Positions 47,083-58,900 of a DNA stretch of 64,000 nucleotides are shown piece after piece. Position 1 is the stretch's first letter, and every line of letters starts with the position of its first letter. Location: NCBI GenBank assembly GCA_018257865.1, contig JAEUBA010000080.1, positions 89,334 to 153,333 of the forward strand, in the 5' to 3' direction. Under the pieces are notes generated by a model that saw only the letters and a program-made list of their open reading frames with translations, was not told where the DNA came from and searched no databases. The position numbers and the translations under genes are program-made. The DNA comes from Stereocaulon alpinum (lineage: Eukaryota > Ascomycota > Lecanoromycetes > Lecanorales > Stereocaulaceae).

Positions 47083-48076
47083 TCAGTTGCCAAGATTTAG
47101 CATATGCAACTTCAACTCATGCACAAAGCTGTCCAATTTATCCTTAAATTCGGCGACAGAGCCATCAAGGATATCCTTGCTGACGTGCGTGTTGACGAAG
47201 ACAGCAAAGTGTAGGCGAGCTTGTCGCTCCAGCTTATTATTCTCTCGCTGTGCTCGGGTCCTGTTCATAAACGGAAGCGTCGAGAAGTAGTCCAAGTCTT
47301 TCGTTTCGGTCGCATCGTAAGTGGTGGGCTCGTTCGAAATTTGGCACGATTTGTCTGCAAGGTACTTCTCGAAGGGGACAAGAACCTCTTTGAATCCATA
47401 TTGGCAGCCTGCTGTATCGAAAATCCATGCCTCATTAGCGAAAAATCGTCCCACTTTTAACACTGTGTGTGGCATATTGCTAGAGTCTGGACCAGGAACG
47501 AGCTTTGTTGGAATTAGTGGCTTTCCAATATGGATGTCCAATACTTCGATGGTCGAGGCTACCCCTACAAAATATAAATCCTAGCTTACCCAAGTGATAA
47601 TCTTGAGGGTCTTTCTCACCTTCAAGAAGCTTCCGGGTTAGACGACCTAATAGTGCCATGGCCGTTGTGCATTGATTATTCGCAAGAGCCGCCTCCTTAT
47701 GATCGATGTTGGTAGTGAGATGAACTGGAAAGAGATCACGTTTTGATCGAGCAGTAATAGGTCTTTGATTTTGATGAAGGTAGAGGACCCCATCTTGAAA
47801 CTGTATCTTTGTCAGATCGACATCGTACACAACCTCTCTGTATGTTAACAGGGCGGCCTTAAGTATATTGGCCGTCCGAAGAAGCTTCTTTCGTTGTCCT
47901 AGGGCGTGGCAATGGGCCTTATGATTTGACCAGTGTCCTTTCTGGCAGTCGCGATTACAGTAGACACTACCGACAGAATCTCCAGGCTGGTACTCTGGCG
48001 CGTCCATGCAACCAACACACCTCATCGTCGCGTCCGTCCCACAGTTTGCACACTGCGCGTGATATACTAGTGCCAT
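47083..48076 (-). CDS. MYND zinc-finger protein
   Basis: Two coding parts (47590-48076 and 47083-47558) give 320 aa. The N terminus MALVYHAQCANCGTDATMRC begins a complete MYND finger: CxxC, CxxC, YCNRDCQKGHW and HKAHC. These fingers bind Pro-rich partner peptides. The rest has no domain I know; it includes LDYFSTLPFMNRTRAQRENN and a helical C terminus. The two parts are in different frames and meet at GTAAGC...TAG. The implied intron is only 31 nt (47559-47589) or 25 nt (47565-47589), shorter than other introns here (49 nt or more), so a frameshift is an alternative. It is convergent with the DUF7587-like gene, 129 bp apart, inside the un-RIPed island. Confidence 0.75.
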
Positions 48077-48784
48077 CTCGAGCCGCAAAAAGACGGTATC
48101 TGCAGTTAAGGGTAATTCCGTAAATTGAAGTGTTTAGTATATTATCGTCTAGGTAAATACAGAGATGGCAATATATAGCCTACTAGAGAGGGCGACGAAT
48201 TTGAAGGTGCTAGCGTCGAGTGCGGGGTTATACGACGGTCGGTTAGTAGCTATAAAAGGCTAGTAGCTTGTAAAGCTAGTAGCTAGTTCCTAAGCGCTAA
48301 GCGCTAGCTACGGTAGCTATTCTAAACAATTCCCTTAAAACTCCGTAGACCTATATCTAGTAATCTTTTCAACTTAATACTACTATATTATCTAACTACT
48401 ACTACTAATCTAATTCTCTTTAAATTATAGATAATATTATATCTAATAGTTCTCTATTAAATTTCTAATCTTTATATTAATACTCTACTCTAAGAATTTA
48501 GTAGATATCTACTAAAAAGAGATTATAATATATATATCTATAAGAATATCTTAATTAATACTATAAGATCTTAAAAGAGAATACTAAGTAATAGTTAATA
48601 ATTTAATCTTAGAATAGTATCTAAAATAATAGAGAGTATAGAGTTCTTATTATTATATATATACTAATCTAAAAATATATAAGGCGTTTATAATTTTCTA
48701 TTTCTATTAGAAATTAGCTACTAATTCTAAGATAATTAGGTAATAAATAATAATAGAACTATCTATAACTCTCTACTAACCCTA

Positions 48785-48831
48785 AGATTAATTAATTAAT
48801 TAATTTATATACCTATTCTAGTATCTATATA
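48785..48831 (-). repeat. LINE 3' tail interrupted by the Helitron
   Basis: (ATTA)n followed by TATACCTATTCTAGTATCT is the reverse of the LINE/retroposon 3' end. It breaks at A48831. The expected continuation TACTAATAAGGG is found at 61480, on the other side of the Helitron, so both pieces formed one tail before insertion. Confidence 0.7.
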
Positions 48832-49375
48832 CTAGAGGGTCGCTATTTCGAAGCGAAATTTTATACTAAATATAGCTTTAAAGTGTTTGGATAGAGTTAT
48901 ATAAATCTGTGTATAAAGACCTATATAGAATTATATAGGATTTCCTAAATAGGTCTAGTCTAGTAGAATACTAATACTTTAGTCGATTTGGAACTTAGAA
49001 ACTTTTATACTATAATAACTAATAATTAGTAAGTTATATAGATCCTATATAGTAGCCTACTAGATCTATCTAGGCTTTATATAGAACTGCAGACTATTAT
49101 ATAGAGTAATATAATACGACGTAGATAATAGCAAAGCTGTATAGAGTCTTTCAGCTAAGTATATCTCTATTTTAGTTCTATACTAATCTATTTCCTTTCT
49201 ATATAGACTTTTAATCTTTTATACCCTTTTTTACTAATTAATACTAATCTTAATAAATCTATACTAAACCGTAATATAATAGCCTTAGACGACGAAGAGG
49301 ACGAATAACTACGTACGTACCCGCCCGATTTCGGTATAAAAGTATACGCGAACGGTAAGACCCAGAAATTAGATA

Positions 49376-49380
49376 TCTTA
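49376..49380. repeat. 5-bp target-site duplication TCTTA (left)
   Basis: The same five bases follow the 3' LTR at 55938-55942. Confidence 0.85.
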
Positions 49381-49735
49381 TGTTACGGGTAACCCCGCAA
49401 GGTCACGGGCAAGGCACGTGATAGGGTTAGTAGGTAAAGGACACTTAGGAGAGGACCCAGTAATATAAGTAATCTAGCGTATATCAGGAAGATCATAGAG
49501 TAATATAGTGGATATAGGGTTAGATCACTCGGATTATATTAGGGCTTAGTATAGTCTATAGTAAATATATAAGGAAGGGGTTTTCCTTTAGTAGAATAAT
49601 TCTTTCCTTATATTTAACTTATATAATAGAGAGGAGTCTTAGCTAAAGATAATTTAACGACTATCTATCTCTATTACCTTCTAGTACTTAATATACTATA
49701 TAATTTACCCGTAGGAGTTAAACTACCCTGTTATA
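49381..49735 (+). repeat. 5' LTR
   Basis: It begins TGTTACGGGTAACCCCGCAA and ends GTTATA. It matches the LTR at 55583-55937 along its full 355 bp; the differences seen are C/T and G/A changes of RIP type. Confidence 0.9.
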
Positions 49736-52700
49736 CTTTAAATACTATACTTTAGACTATATAGTATAAGTACTTCCGGTTCTACCTTAGGGGAGAGACG
49801 GCGCGTTATACCCGAAGTAATAAGTAGATTTAAAGGAAAGGAGGTAGCTCCTATTTCTAAGGACGGAATTACTATTAGCGAAGGAGGTATAAAGTTACCT
49901 ACCCCTACTAAGTTCTCTAGTAGGAAGGGAGGGTTAAATACGTTTCTTCGATAAATTAACCTATATATAGTATTTAACGTATCGAGCTTCTATACTATAA
50001 AGGCTAGGAATATATTTTACTTATTATACCTTAAAGGTAATACGGCAGTAGTACTTTAACCTTAGTTAAAAGAATATTTTATAATCTAAAACCCTAATAT
50101 AATAGAGGACGACTCTTTAAAGATTATCTCTAATAAGATATATATTAGGAACCTGTTAAGGTTCTACTTTAGGGATAGTACTAAAGAGAGAAGGCTGGAA
50201 CGAAAGCTTATAAATCTCTAATAGAAGGGACTAGTAATAGAATATATAGCGTAGTTTAGAGGAATTACTTATTAGCTTAAATAGTTAGAGGACGCTTAAG
50301 CCGCTGCGTATTAAAAAGGACTAAAGAATAATATTAAGGATAAGCTCACCTATTCTAAGGATATCAGAAACTTTATATAGTTAGTATCTAAAGTCCACTC
50401 TATTAATAATAGGTTATATAAAAGGAAGATAGAACGGAAGTCTTCAGGTCTAGTTACTAAGTTTAGGAGAAAGGAAAATATTTCGGCTATAAAAGCGAAA
50501 TTCTCTAGGAAACCTTATAAAGGAAAGAAGTAAAAGAAGGACCTATCTAATATAGAATACTATAGATACTATAAGAAGGGATACTACTAAAATAAGTATC
50601 CTTAATAAGAGTAGGTAGCTATAGTAGGGGATATATACCCTAACTATAATAAATAGGAGCAGCCGGAACGACTAGTAAGGTTAACTAATAAAGAGTATAA
50701 ATACTTAAGTTAGACGGCTTACTATAATAATTCGTACTAAATATACCTTAGTAGGAAGGACGGATTAGGATAGTACCCTTAGAAGCTAAGATACTAAGTA
50801 TCTATAGTAAATAGTAAAGAATACTTTAGCGAGGATTAAGTTAATAATCCCCGCTGGGAACTATCCTCTAGAAGCGAGTTAGGAGAGCTTATAGAGGGAG
50901 AAGCCTTATTAGATAATAAAACCCTTAACAGAATTAAGGCTTTAAGGTTAGATACCTAAAGGACTTAAAAAGAACTACTAGAATCCTACTAATAGCGACT
51001 AGGATATATAGAATAGTAAGTAACTAATCTTTATAATAAGCTAGATAAAGCTAACGAATACGCTAAGAAGGTTACGTCAGAGTTCCTAATATAAGTATTA
51101 ATAGTATTAATAAGTTATAAGGAAAGAGAAAACCTTACGATATATAGGAATAGGTTAGCGCTAATTATCAAATTTATAGAATTTTTCCAGAAAATAACTG
51201 GAGCGGGAATAAAAGAAGGACTTAAAGTATTTAAGGCCTTAGTAGCCCGAAAGATTTAGGAAGTATTATAAGGGGATAAGTATATAGACTTAAGGAATAT
51301 AATCTATTAAAGAGTTCCCCTAGGGTTAAGATTCTTAAAGGACGGGAGTATTTTATTACCTAACTAAAGGCTTATTCCGTATAAAGTCTAACTAACTATA
51401 TAAGCCCTAAAATAAAAAGTTAAGAGTCTCCTAAAATATAAAGAAAAGATTCCTATTAACTAGTTTATTAGAGATAAGGCTGAGCTATACGCTCTAGTTA
51501 TAAAATACTTATCCTTAAAAAACTAGGAAGTTCCCTAGTAAATAGGCCGTCCGGAGGAACTAGCTGAAAGGTTAAATAAGTTACCTCAGCCGAATTATAT
51601 AATAATATTAGGTTCCGGTTTTAAGCAAAAGTTAATAGTATTCTAGTAAGGGTTATTATTAATAATAGATTAAGTAAGGATTTAATTAAACTAAGTTTCG
51701 TAAGGAAATATAATTTACCTATATAAAAACGCGAGCTATACGCGTTAATAAACTTTAATAGATTAATAATAGGGACTATTAATAGAAGTACTAAAATACT
51801 TAACCTAAGGATAGGACGAAGATATAAGAAGTATACCTTTAATTTAGTACTAGGAGGGGTTAATAATATTACCCTAGGAATCCTATAGCTAAGGAAAGCT
51901 AACCTATTAATAAGATAGGGTTCTTAGAACATAATATTTATAGATAGTATACCAAACAGAGTTCTACTAGTCTAAGAATACGAATCTCTCTCAGTAGTAG
52001 TATAAACCTAAGAGGAGATAAAGGATAATTTTAAGTTAGGAAACGTTATAGTACTATAGAGTTAAGTTAGACTTATAAGCGAGACTACTACTATAAAAAT
52101 CCTAAATAAATACGCAGAATTCGGAACTCTATTCTAGGAAGAGAGTATTAACGAAGCCCTTCCTAAGTACTAACTATAGGACTATAAGATTAAACTAATC
52201 CTAGGTAAAGAACTTATAAAGAAGCTAATATACCTACTATTATAAGATAAAGCCGTTGCTCTTGCGAAGTATATTAAAGAAAATAAACGGAAGGGGTTTA
52301 TTTAAAAATCTTAATTACCTATAGGATATCCTATCCTATTTATACCTAAACTAGGTAGAGAATTATATCTATATATAGATTATAGAGTACTTAACGATAT
52401 AACTATAAAGAATAGTTATCCCTTACTATTAATAGGAGAACTTTAAGACAAGCTCTAAGGTAAGAAATAGTTTACTAAGTTTAATATTCCGGGAGTATTC
52501 AACCGAATATATATAAAGAAAGGCGATAAGTAGAAAATAGCTTTCCGTATAAGATAGGGTCTCTATAAATACCTTATAATACTATTCGGGTTAACGAATA
52601 TACCTATAATATTTTAGGTATTTATTAATAATATCCTAAAAGAATATTTAGACGACTTCGTCCTAGTATATATTAATAATATACTCGTATACTCGGATAC

Positions 52701-55582
52701 GTATAAGGAATATATTAGGTAGGTACGAAAGGTACTAAGAAAGCTTAAATAAGCGGGATTACGCTTAAAGTTATTAAAGTACGAATTTTACTAGAAGAGA
52801 GTTAAGTTTCTAGGGTTTATTATCTCTAACTAAGGGTTAGAAATAGACTTAGAAAAGGTAAAAAGTATAATTAAGTAGCCTATACCTACGAATAAGAAAG
52901 AAGTATAATTATTTCTCGGTTTTACGAATTTTTATCGAAAGTTTATCTATAGATATTTAAAAACTGCTATACCTCTTACTAGCTTAACCCGTAACGAAGT
53001 ACCGTTTATATAGTTAAAGGAAGTAGAGGTATCCTTTAGGACCCTTTAGAAGTAGTTCGCTTCTAGTTTAATATTATATTAGTTCGACCCGGAGTTACCT
53101 ATTCGTCTCTATACTAATACCTCCGACGGAGTAATTAGAGTAGTAATCAGCTAACTATCTACGAATAATAGCCCTAATATAGGAAAAATAGGGAAAATAG
53201 GTATTACTTATCGTTAGTACCCTATAGCCTTCTATAGTAGGAAGTTGCTAGACGCTAAAACTAGATATCTAATATATAATAAGGAATTACTTACTATTAT
53301 AGACGTATTTTGTATTTGGAAGGTTTATCTAGAAGGAACTAAGTACTAGGTTTAGGTCTTAATAGATTATAAGAACTTAACGTTCTTCCTATTAACTAAG
53401 GAGCTTAATAGACGTCTAGCTTAGTAGTATAAAGAGTTATTAATATTTAATTTTAGAATAGAATACGTTAAGGGTAGCGAGAATAATACTATAGACGCAC
53501 TTAGTAGAAGAGCTGATTATATATTAAACGTTTAACAGAGTTCTAGAACGGTTCTAACGCGTTATAAGGATAGATTATTACGACCTAATACAGCCGGACT
53601 ATATATAGCAGTAATAATAACTATTAATAGCGAAGATTTAACTAAGAGGATACTAAAAGACTTATTAAAGGATAAAGTTATATCTAAGATCTATAAAGAT
53701 ATTAATAGCTATAACTTATTTAGAAAAATAGATCTAAGACTGCTAACCTTCTAAGAACGGATTTATACCCCTATAGGTACTTAAGGAGAAATTTTTAGGA
53801 TTTACTATAAAGTAGAGAGCTTTAGTAGATATTAGGGGATTAAGAAGACGCTTAAGAAGATATCTTATAACTTCTACTTTCCCTAGATACAGAAGTATAT
53901 CGAGGATTATATTAATAAATATAATATATATATTAGGACGAAGTATTCCCGATATAAGCCTTATAGAGAGTTGAAATCGCTAGTAATCCCAGATAGTCTA
54001 TAGAAAAGTATTATATAGGATTTCGTTATTAAACTCCTAAAGTTGAAGGAACGACTAATAGGTATATACTATAATATAATCTTAGTAATTAATAACCGTT
54101 TAACTAAGATAGCGTATTTTATACTATATAAGGAAGTATTAAACGCTAAGGATTTAGCGTATACGTTCTTATAAATAGTAGTAGCTAACTATAGGCTTTC
54201 TAAAGAGATTATCTTAAATAGAGATAAACTCTTCACCTCTAAGTTTTAGAGATTATTAATAGATATAATAGGAATTAAGACGAAGATAAGTATAGCGTTT
54301 TACCCGTAGATAGATAATTAGACGGAGAGAACTAACTAAATGCTAGAATAATATCTTCGGTACTATATTAACTACTAATAAGACGATTAGGTATCCTATC
54401 TACTAGTAGCGCAGCTAGTATATAACGGATTAATATCTAACCTAATAGGTATAACACTATTTCGAGCTAATTATAGGTTCGAACTACGTATAACCCTATT
54501 ACTAAAGGGAATTAAACTAAAGGTATAGAAAGCAGCTATCGCTACTAAAGAAATAGTAAGAATCTATTAAGAACTATAGAAGGACTTATAGTTCCTAAGT
54601 AACCGCTTAGTAATATATTATAATTAAAAATATTTAATAGGACCGAATATTTCTAAAGGGGATAGGGTATATCTTCTTCGCAGAAATTTTAAAACTAATA
54701 GGCCTAGTAATAAGCTTAACTATACTAAGCTAAGACTATTTATCGTAAAGGAACGAAAAGGGGATATAAACTATATACTAGACCTCCTATAACTAACGAG
54801 GAAGCACCTAGTATTCTATATATTATTACTTAAAAAGGTAGACCCTGAAATACTACTAAGGACTGCACCGCTACTCTTAGATTAGGACGATAAGGAGTAT
54901 AATATTAAGGAAATTCTAGATTACTAGGTAATTAAGGGAAAGAAGAGGTATCTAATAAAGTAGTTAGACTATAATTAATTAGAAAATATATAGGAGTTAC
55001 TATCTACGCTTAACTACCCTAAAAAGCTGGAGCAGTTCTAGAAACGAAATCCGCAGTTAGGGGATCCTACCTAGAAAAGTTAATCTTACCTATATTAAAG
55101 GATAATAGGTCGTTTAGGACTTTAGAAGTAGTAGCTTCCTTCTCCCTTTCCTCCTCCTTCTCTAAGAACTTAATATTTCTTACCTCTTATTAGACTATTT
55201 TCGCTTAGTCCGCCTCGATCCTTTAAATCTACTTCCGCAGGCGAGAAAGCTTTATAAAGGCTTTATCCTCCTCGCTATATAATTTAGTACGCTATTCCTC
55301 TATCCGTTTCTACTTAGGAACGTTAAGCGGAGACAGCTTATACTTATTACTACTATAAATATACTTAACGTATTAATTAGATACTTCCCCCGTATAATAT
55401 AGGAGGCCTAAGTTAGTATACTATATATAGAAGCGTTTCGATAAGGAAGCTATCCTAAGTTTTAGGACTAACTAACGACGATAAGTAAGGGAGTTCGTTA
55501 GCTTCTTAATCCTTAGTATAAGGAAGAAATACTTAGGTTATTAAGTTACTTTCGGGACGAAAATAACTAAATAAGGGGATCG

Positions 55583-55937
55583 TATTACGGGTAACCCCGC
55601 AAGGTTATAGGTAAGGTATATAATAGGGTTAGTAGGTAAAGGATACTTAGGAGAGGACCTAGTAATATAAGTAATCTAGTATATATTAGGAAGATTATAG
55701 AGTGATATAGTAGATATAGGGTTAGATTACCCGGATTATATTAGGGCTTAGTATAGTCTATAGTAAATATATAAGGAAGGGGTTTTCCTTTAGTAGAATA
55801 ATTCTTTCCTTATATTTAACTTATATAATAGAGAGGAGTCTTAGCTAAAGATAATTTAACGACTATCTATCTCTATTACCTTCTAGTACTCAATACACTG
55901 TATGATTTACCCGCAGGAGTTAAACCACCCCGTTACA
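55583..55937 (+). repeat. 3' LTR
   Basis: It begins TATTACGGGTAACCCCGCAA (TG changed to TA) and ends GTTACA, then the duplication TCTTA. Its last 60 bases are less mutated than those of the 5' LTR, whereas its first 100 are more so. Confidence 0.9.
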
Positions 55938-58900
55938 TCTTATAAAAAGTAGAATAATTTATATAGGGGCTTAATAAAGTCCCTATAAAGACCGTAGATA
56001 TAGCTATATAGCCGGCCGTTAATAAAGTAGTTTTACGTACGGATAAAAAGTTAGTCTATATAGCTCCTTTACTATTCCTTATAATTTAATACTAATTAGT
56101 AAGAATTTAAACCGTCTATATATTATTAAGGGCGTACTATTATAAAGCTATATAACCTTATACTATTCTAGTAAGGAAGCGTATATACCCTATATAAAAA
56201 ATTTAAGCTCCTTTACGTCTTATCGTAGTAACGTATAGTTCTGTAATAATATATACGTAAACTATTTAACCTCCGGCGATAGTATTAGTCGATATAACTT
56301 TATACCTAGTTAGTACCTATTCGGCCTAGATTTATATAGTAATTATACTAATTTATATAGAGAAAGTTAAGGCTGCAGCTAAGAAGGATACCTTAGACTC
56401 TAATAGTATATCTCCTTATAATACTATTTAATACTATACTAATCTATATAGGCCTGCGTAAAAAGGCTAAGATTAGCTATATATTAGAAAAGGAAGTTTA
56501 CATAGGGCTTAAGGAAAAGTACTAAGAGCTTACTAAAATATACGGCCGCCTTACAGATCTATATAAAGAGGGAAAGGACGATAAAGATAAGGATAGTAAG
56601 GTTAAGTTAGGGGCGGATAGTAGGGCGTAGTATAGATCTATATATAACTATAAAGGTTCTAACTAAACCTATAAAGGTTCGAATCGAACCTATATAGGAT
56701 ATAAGTAGGATATATAAAGATCTTTATAGAAAAGTACTCTCCCGTATAAAAATATAATATAACTGTAATAATTTATAATATTAATTTTCTAATCTATACT
56801 AGTTGGTAAAAGAACTGCAAGTCTTTATATATCTTTAGTATGGGATAGTATAATATAGAGCTGCCTATAACTAAAATAGGACGATAGTAGGTTAATTCCT
56901 ATAATAGATAGTAACTATCCTTACGACTTATTAATAGTTATTATAAAATAGAGCCGAACTAGAAACTATTTACGCGTAAGGATCTAAGGATAGTTACTAT
57001 CTTTACTAGTTAGATTAATTCTTAGAATTAAGCGTAACCTACTATCCTACTTTCCTCTTAGAAAATAACCTTCGATATACTACCGGGATAGACGTATAAT
57101 AACTAGTCGTATTCTATTATATATACTTTTATTAGGGTGTAGATTCCGTAGTAATATAATTAGGGCCCTAACCTTAAGATATAGCTATATAGGAGGGAAC
57201 CTAAACGGCTTTAGAGATTATAAAAACTTAAGACTTAATCTATCTATTATACCCTCTAATAACGAACTATTAGTAGATAGAAAATACTATATATTACTAG
57301 GTAGACGGGAAAGGATCTCTATATTTAGGAGCGCTACTATATTATTCCGTAGAGATAAGATCGCTCGACTTTTAAAGAAATCCGGTACCAGCGAGGAATA
57401 TATAAGGTTAATAGTTAGAAAGATTAATTCCGTAAAAAGTCGTATATCCTAGTATAGGTTTATAATTTCTAGCGGTAGTTATACTAACCTATATAAAGAT
57501 AGTTTATAGGATATACGGGTAATCTAACTCGCGAATACCTAATTATTAGACCTAGCGTAAAGCCGTATATTCTAATTAAGGTTAAGTATCGAAAGTTATA
57601 GCTAGATCTAGGAACTGCGAAGGCTTATATTAACCTATATAGTATAATTACCCTTAGAAACTACCGGTATAGTCTATATAAAGTCTCCCCCTATAATTAC
57701 CGGTATACTACCAAACAGATTATTATTCTTATAGATATTATATAGGGTAGTATTTACTACAGTAAAGTTACTCTTATTCTATATAGGTACCTTATCCTAG
57801 ATAATTAGAGTTATACGGCGAATCAGCTAAGCCGTATTAGACTATATTAGAATATAATAGGTAGACGTATTATCGTAGTTAATTAAGATCTTAAAACGGG
57901 AATATAAGGTACGGCTACTAAGTAGTAAGATTACTATAATACCTATAGAAGTAACGTATAGAATAATATATCCTTAGGCGCAGAAGTAGTAATATAATAC
58001 CTTATATAGAAAAGTTTTGCTAGTACCCGTAGTACTATAGACGAAAAAGTACGTAGATTAAGGGGTTATAGTAATAGCTATAATAATTATATCAAAAGCG
58101 TAACGTTACTCGATATTTAATTACGGAATAGTACGATTACGGAATAATACCTACTCCGTAATATTATAGCTTAGCTCAGACGCGATAAGGAAAGGGTAAG
58201 TATACGTAGACTAAGGTAGAATTAGTACGGGTAAGTTATAATCCGTAAGCTTTCTTCCCTAATTATATAACTATTCAGTAATTAGAAATAACCTATAGTT
58301 AAGGTATATATCTAAGGAATCAGCTAGTACTAATAGGTAATCGCGAGTAATATAATATAGTAAATTATCGTATATATCTAAATAGAAACGTTCCTAAAGT
58401 TTTAAAGGTTCGCTTAAATTACCGTTAATTAGTATAGTTACGAATAGAGAATATAACACCTAACCGGTAGAAAAGTATTTTAACTCGTTAAAGTATTAAA
58501 ACTATTCGCTATTATTATCTAGAAGACCTAACGTAATATAAGTAGCCTAGAAGGTTAGGTATAAAATAGTATTAATAGTACGAATAGCCGTAAAACTAGT
58601 AGGCCCCTAGATAACCGTAAGTAGTATACGTAAGTAAAAACGCTCGCCCTATACTAGTCCGTAATAATATATCCGGCTAATTATACGGCCCTATTACTAA
58701 GGTATCTAGCGCCGTTCACCTTTCTTACTATAGTAGACGTAATACTCCGGGAAATTATAGTATAGAAGGTAGCGGCTATTAGTATATTTAATATTATACC
58801 GTAAAAAGCTAGTAAGGGTTATCTCAGCTTCTTTAAGGACCTATATAAGGTTAATAATATCCTTATAAAAATATACCTACTACTCGTTAGGGAGGTGCAG

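Larger units (their letters stand above)
49381..55937 (+). mobile_element. Complete Ty3/Gypsy chromovirus, RIP-inactivated
   Basis: Two 355-bp LTRs flank a 5.85-kb interior with a 5-bp duplication outside, a full insertion of 6557 bp. Reading the plus strand through RIP stops gives the standard order: Gag with a CCHC-knuckle relic whose Cys and His have become Tyr (50558-50604), protease region, reverse transcriptase (active site at 52669-52680 reads Y-I-N-N in place of YxDD), RNase H, integrase (about 54.0-54.4 kb, with an ERTN motif) and a C-terminal chromodomain (about 54.90-54.98 kb, KGKKRYLIK). The purine-rich tract before the 3' LTR is AAGGGGATCG-like. It cannot make active proteins. 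It lies inside the Helitron, so it is the younger insertion. Confidence 0.88.
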
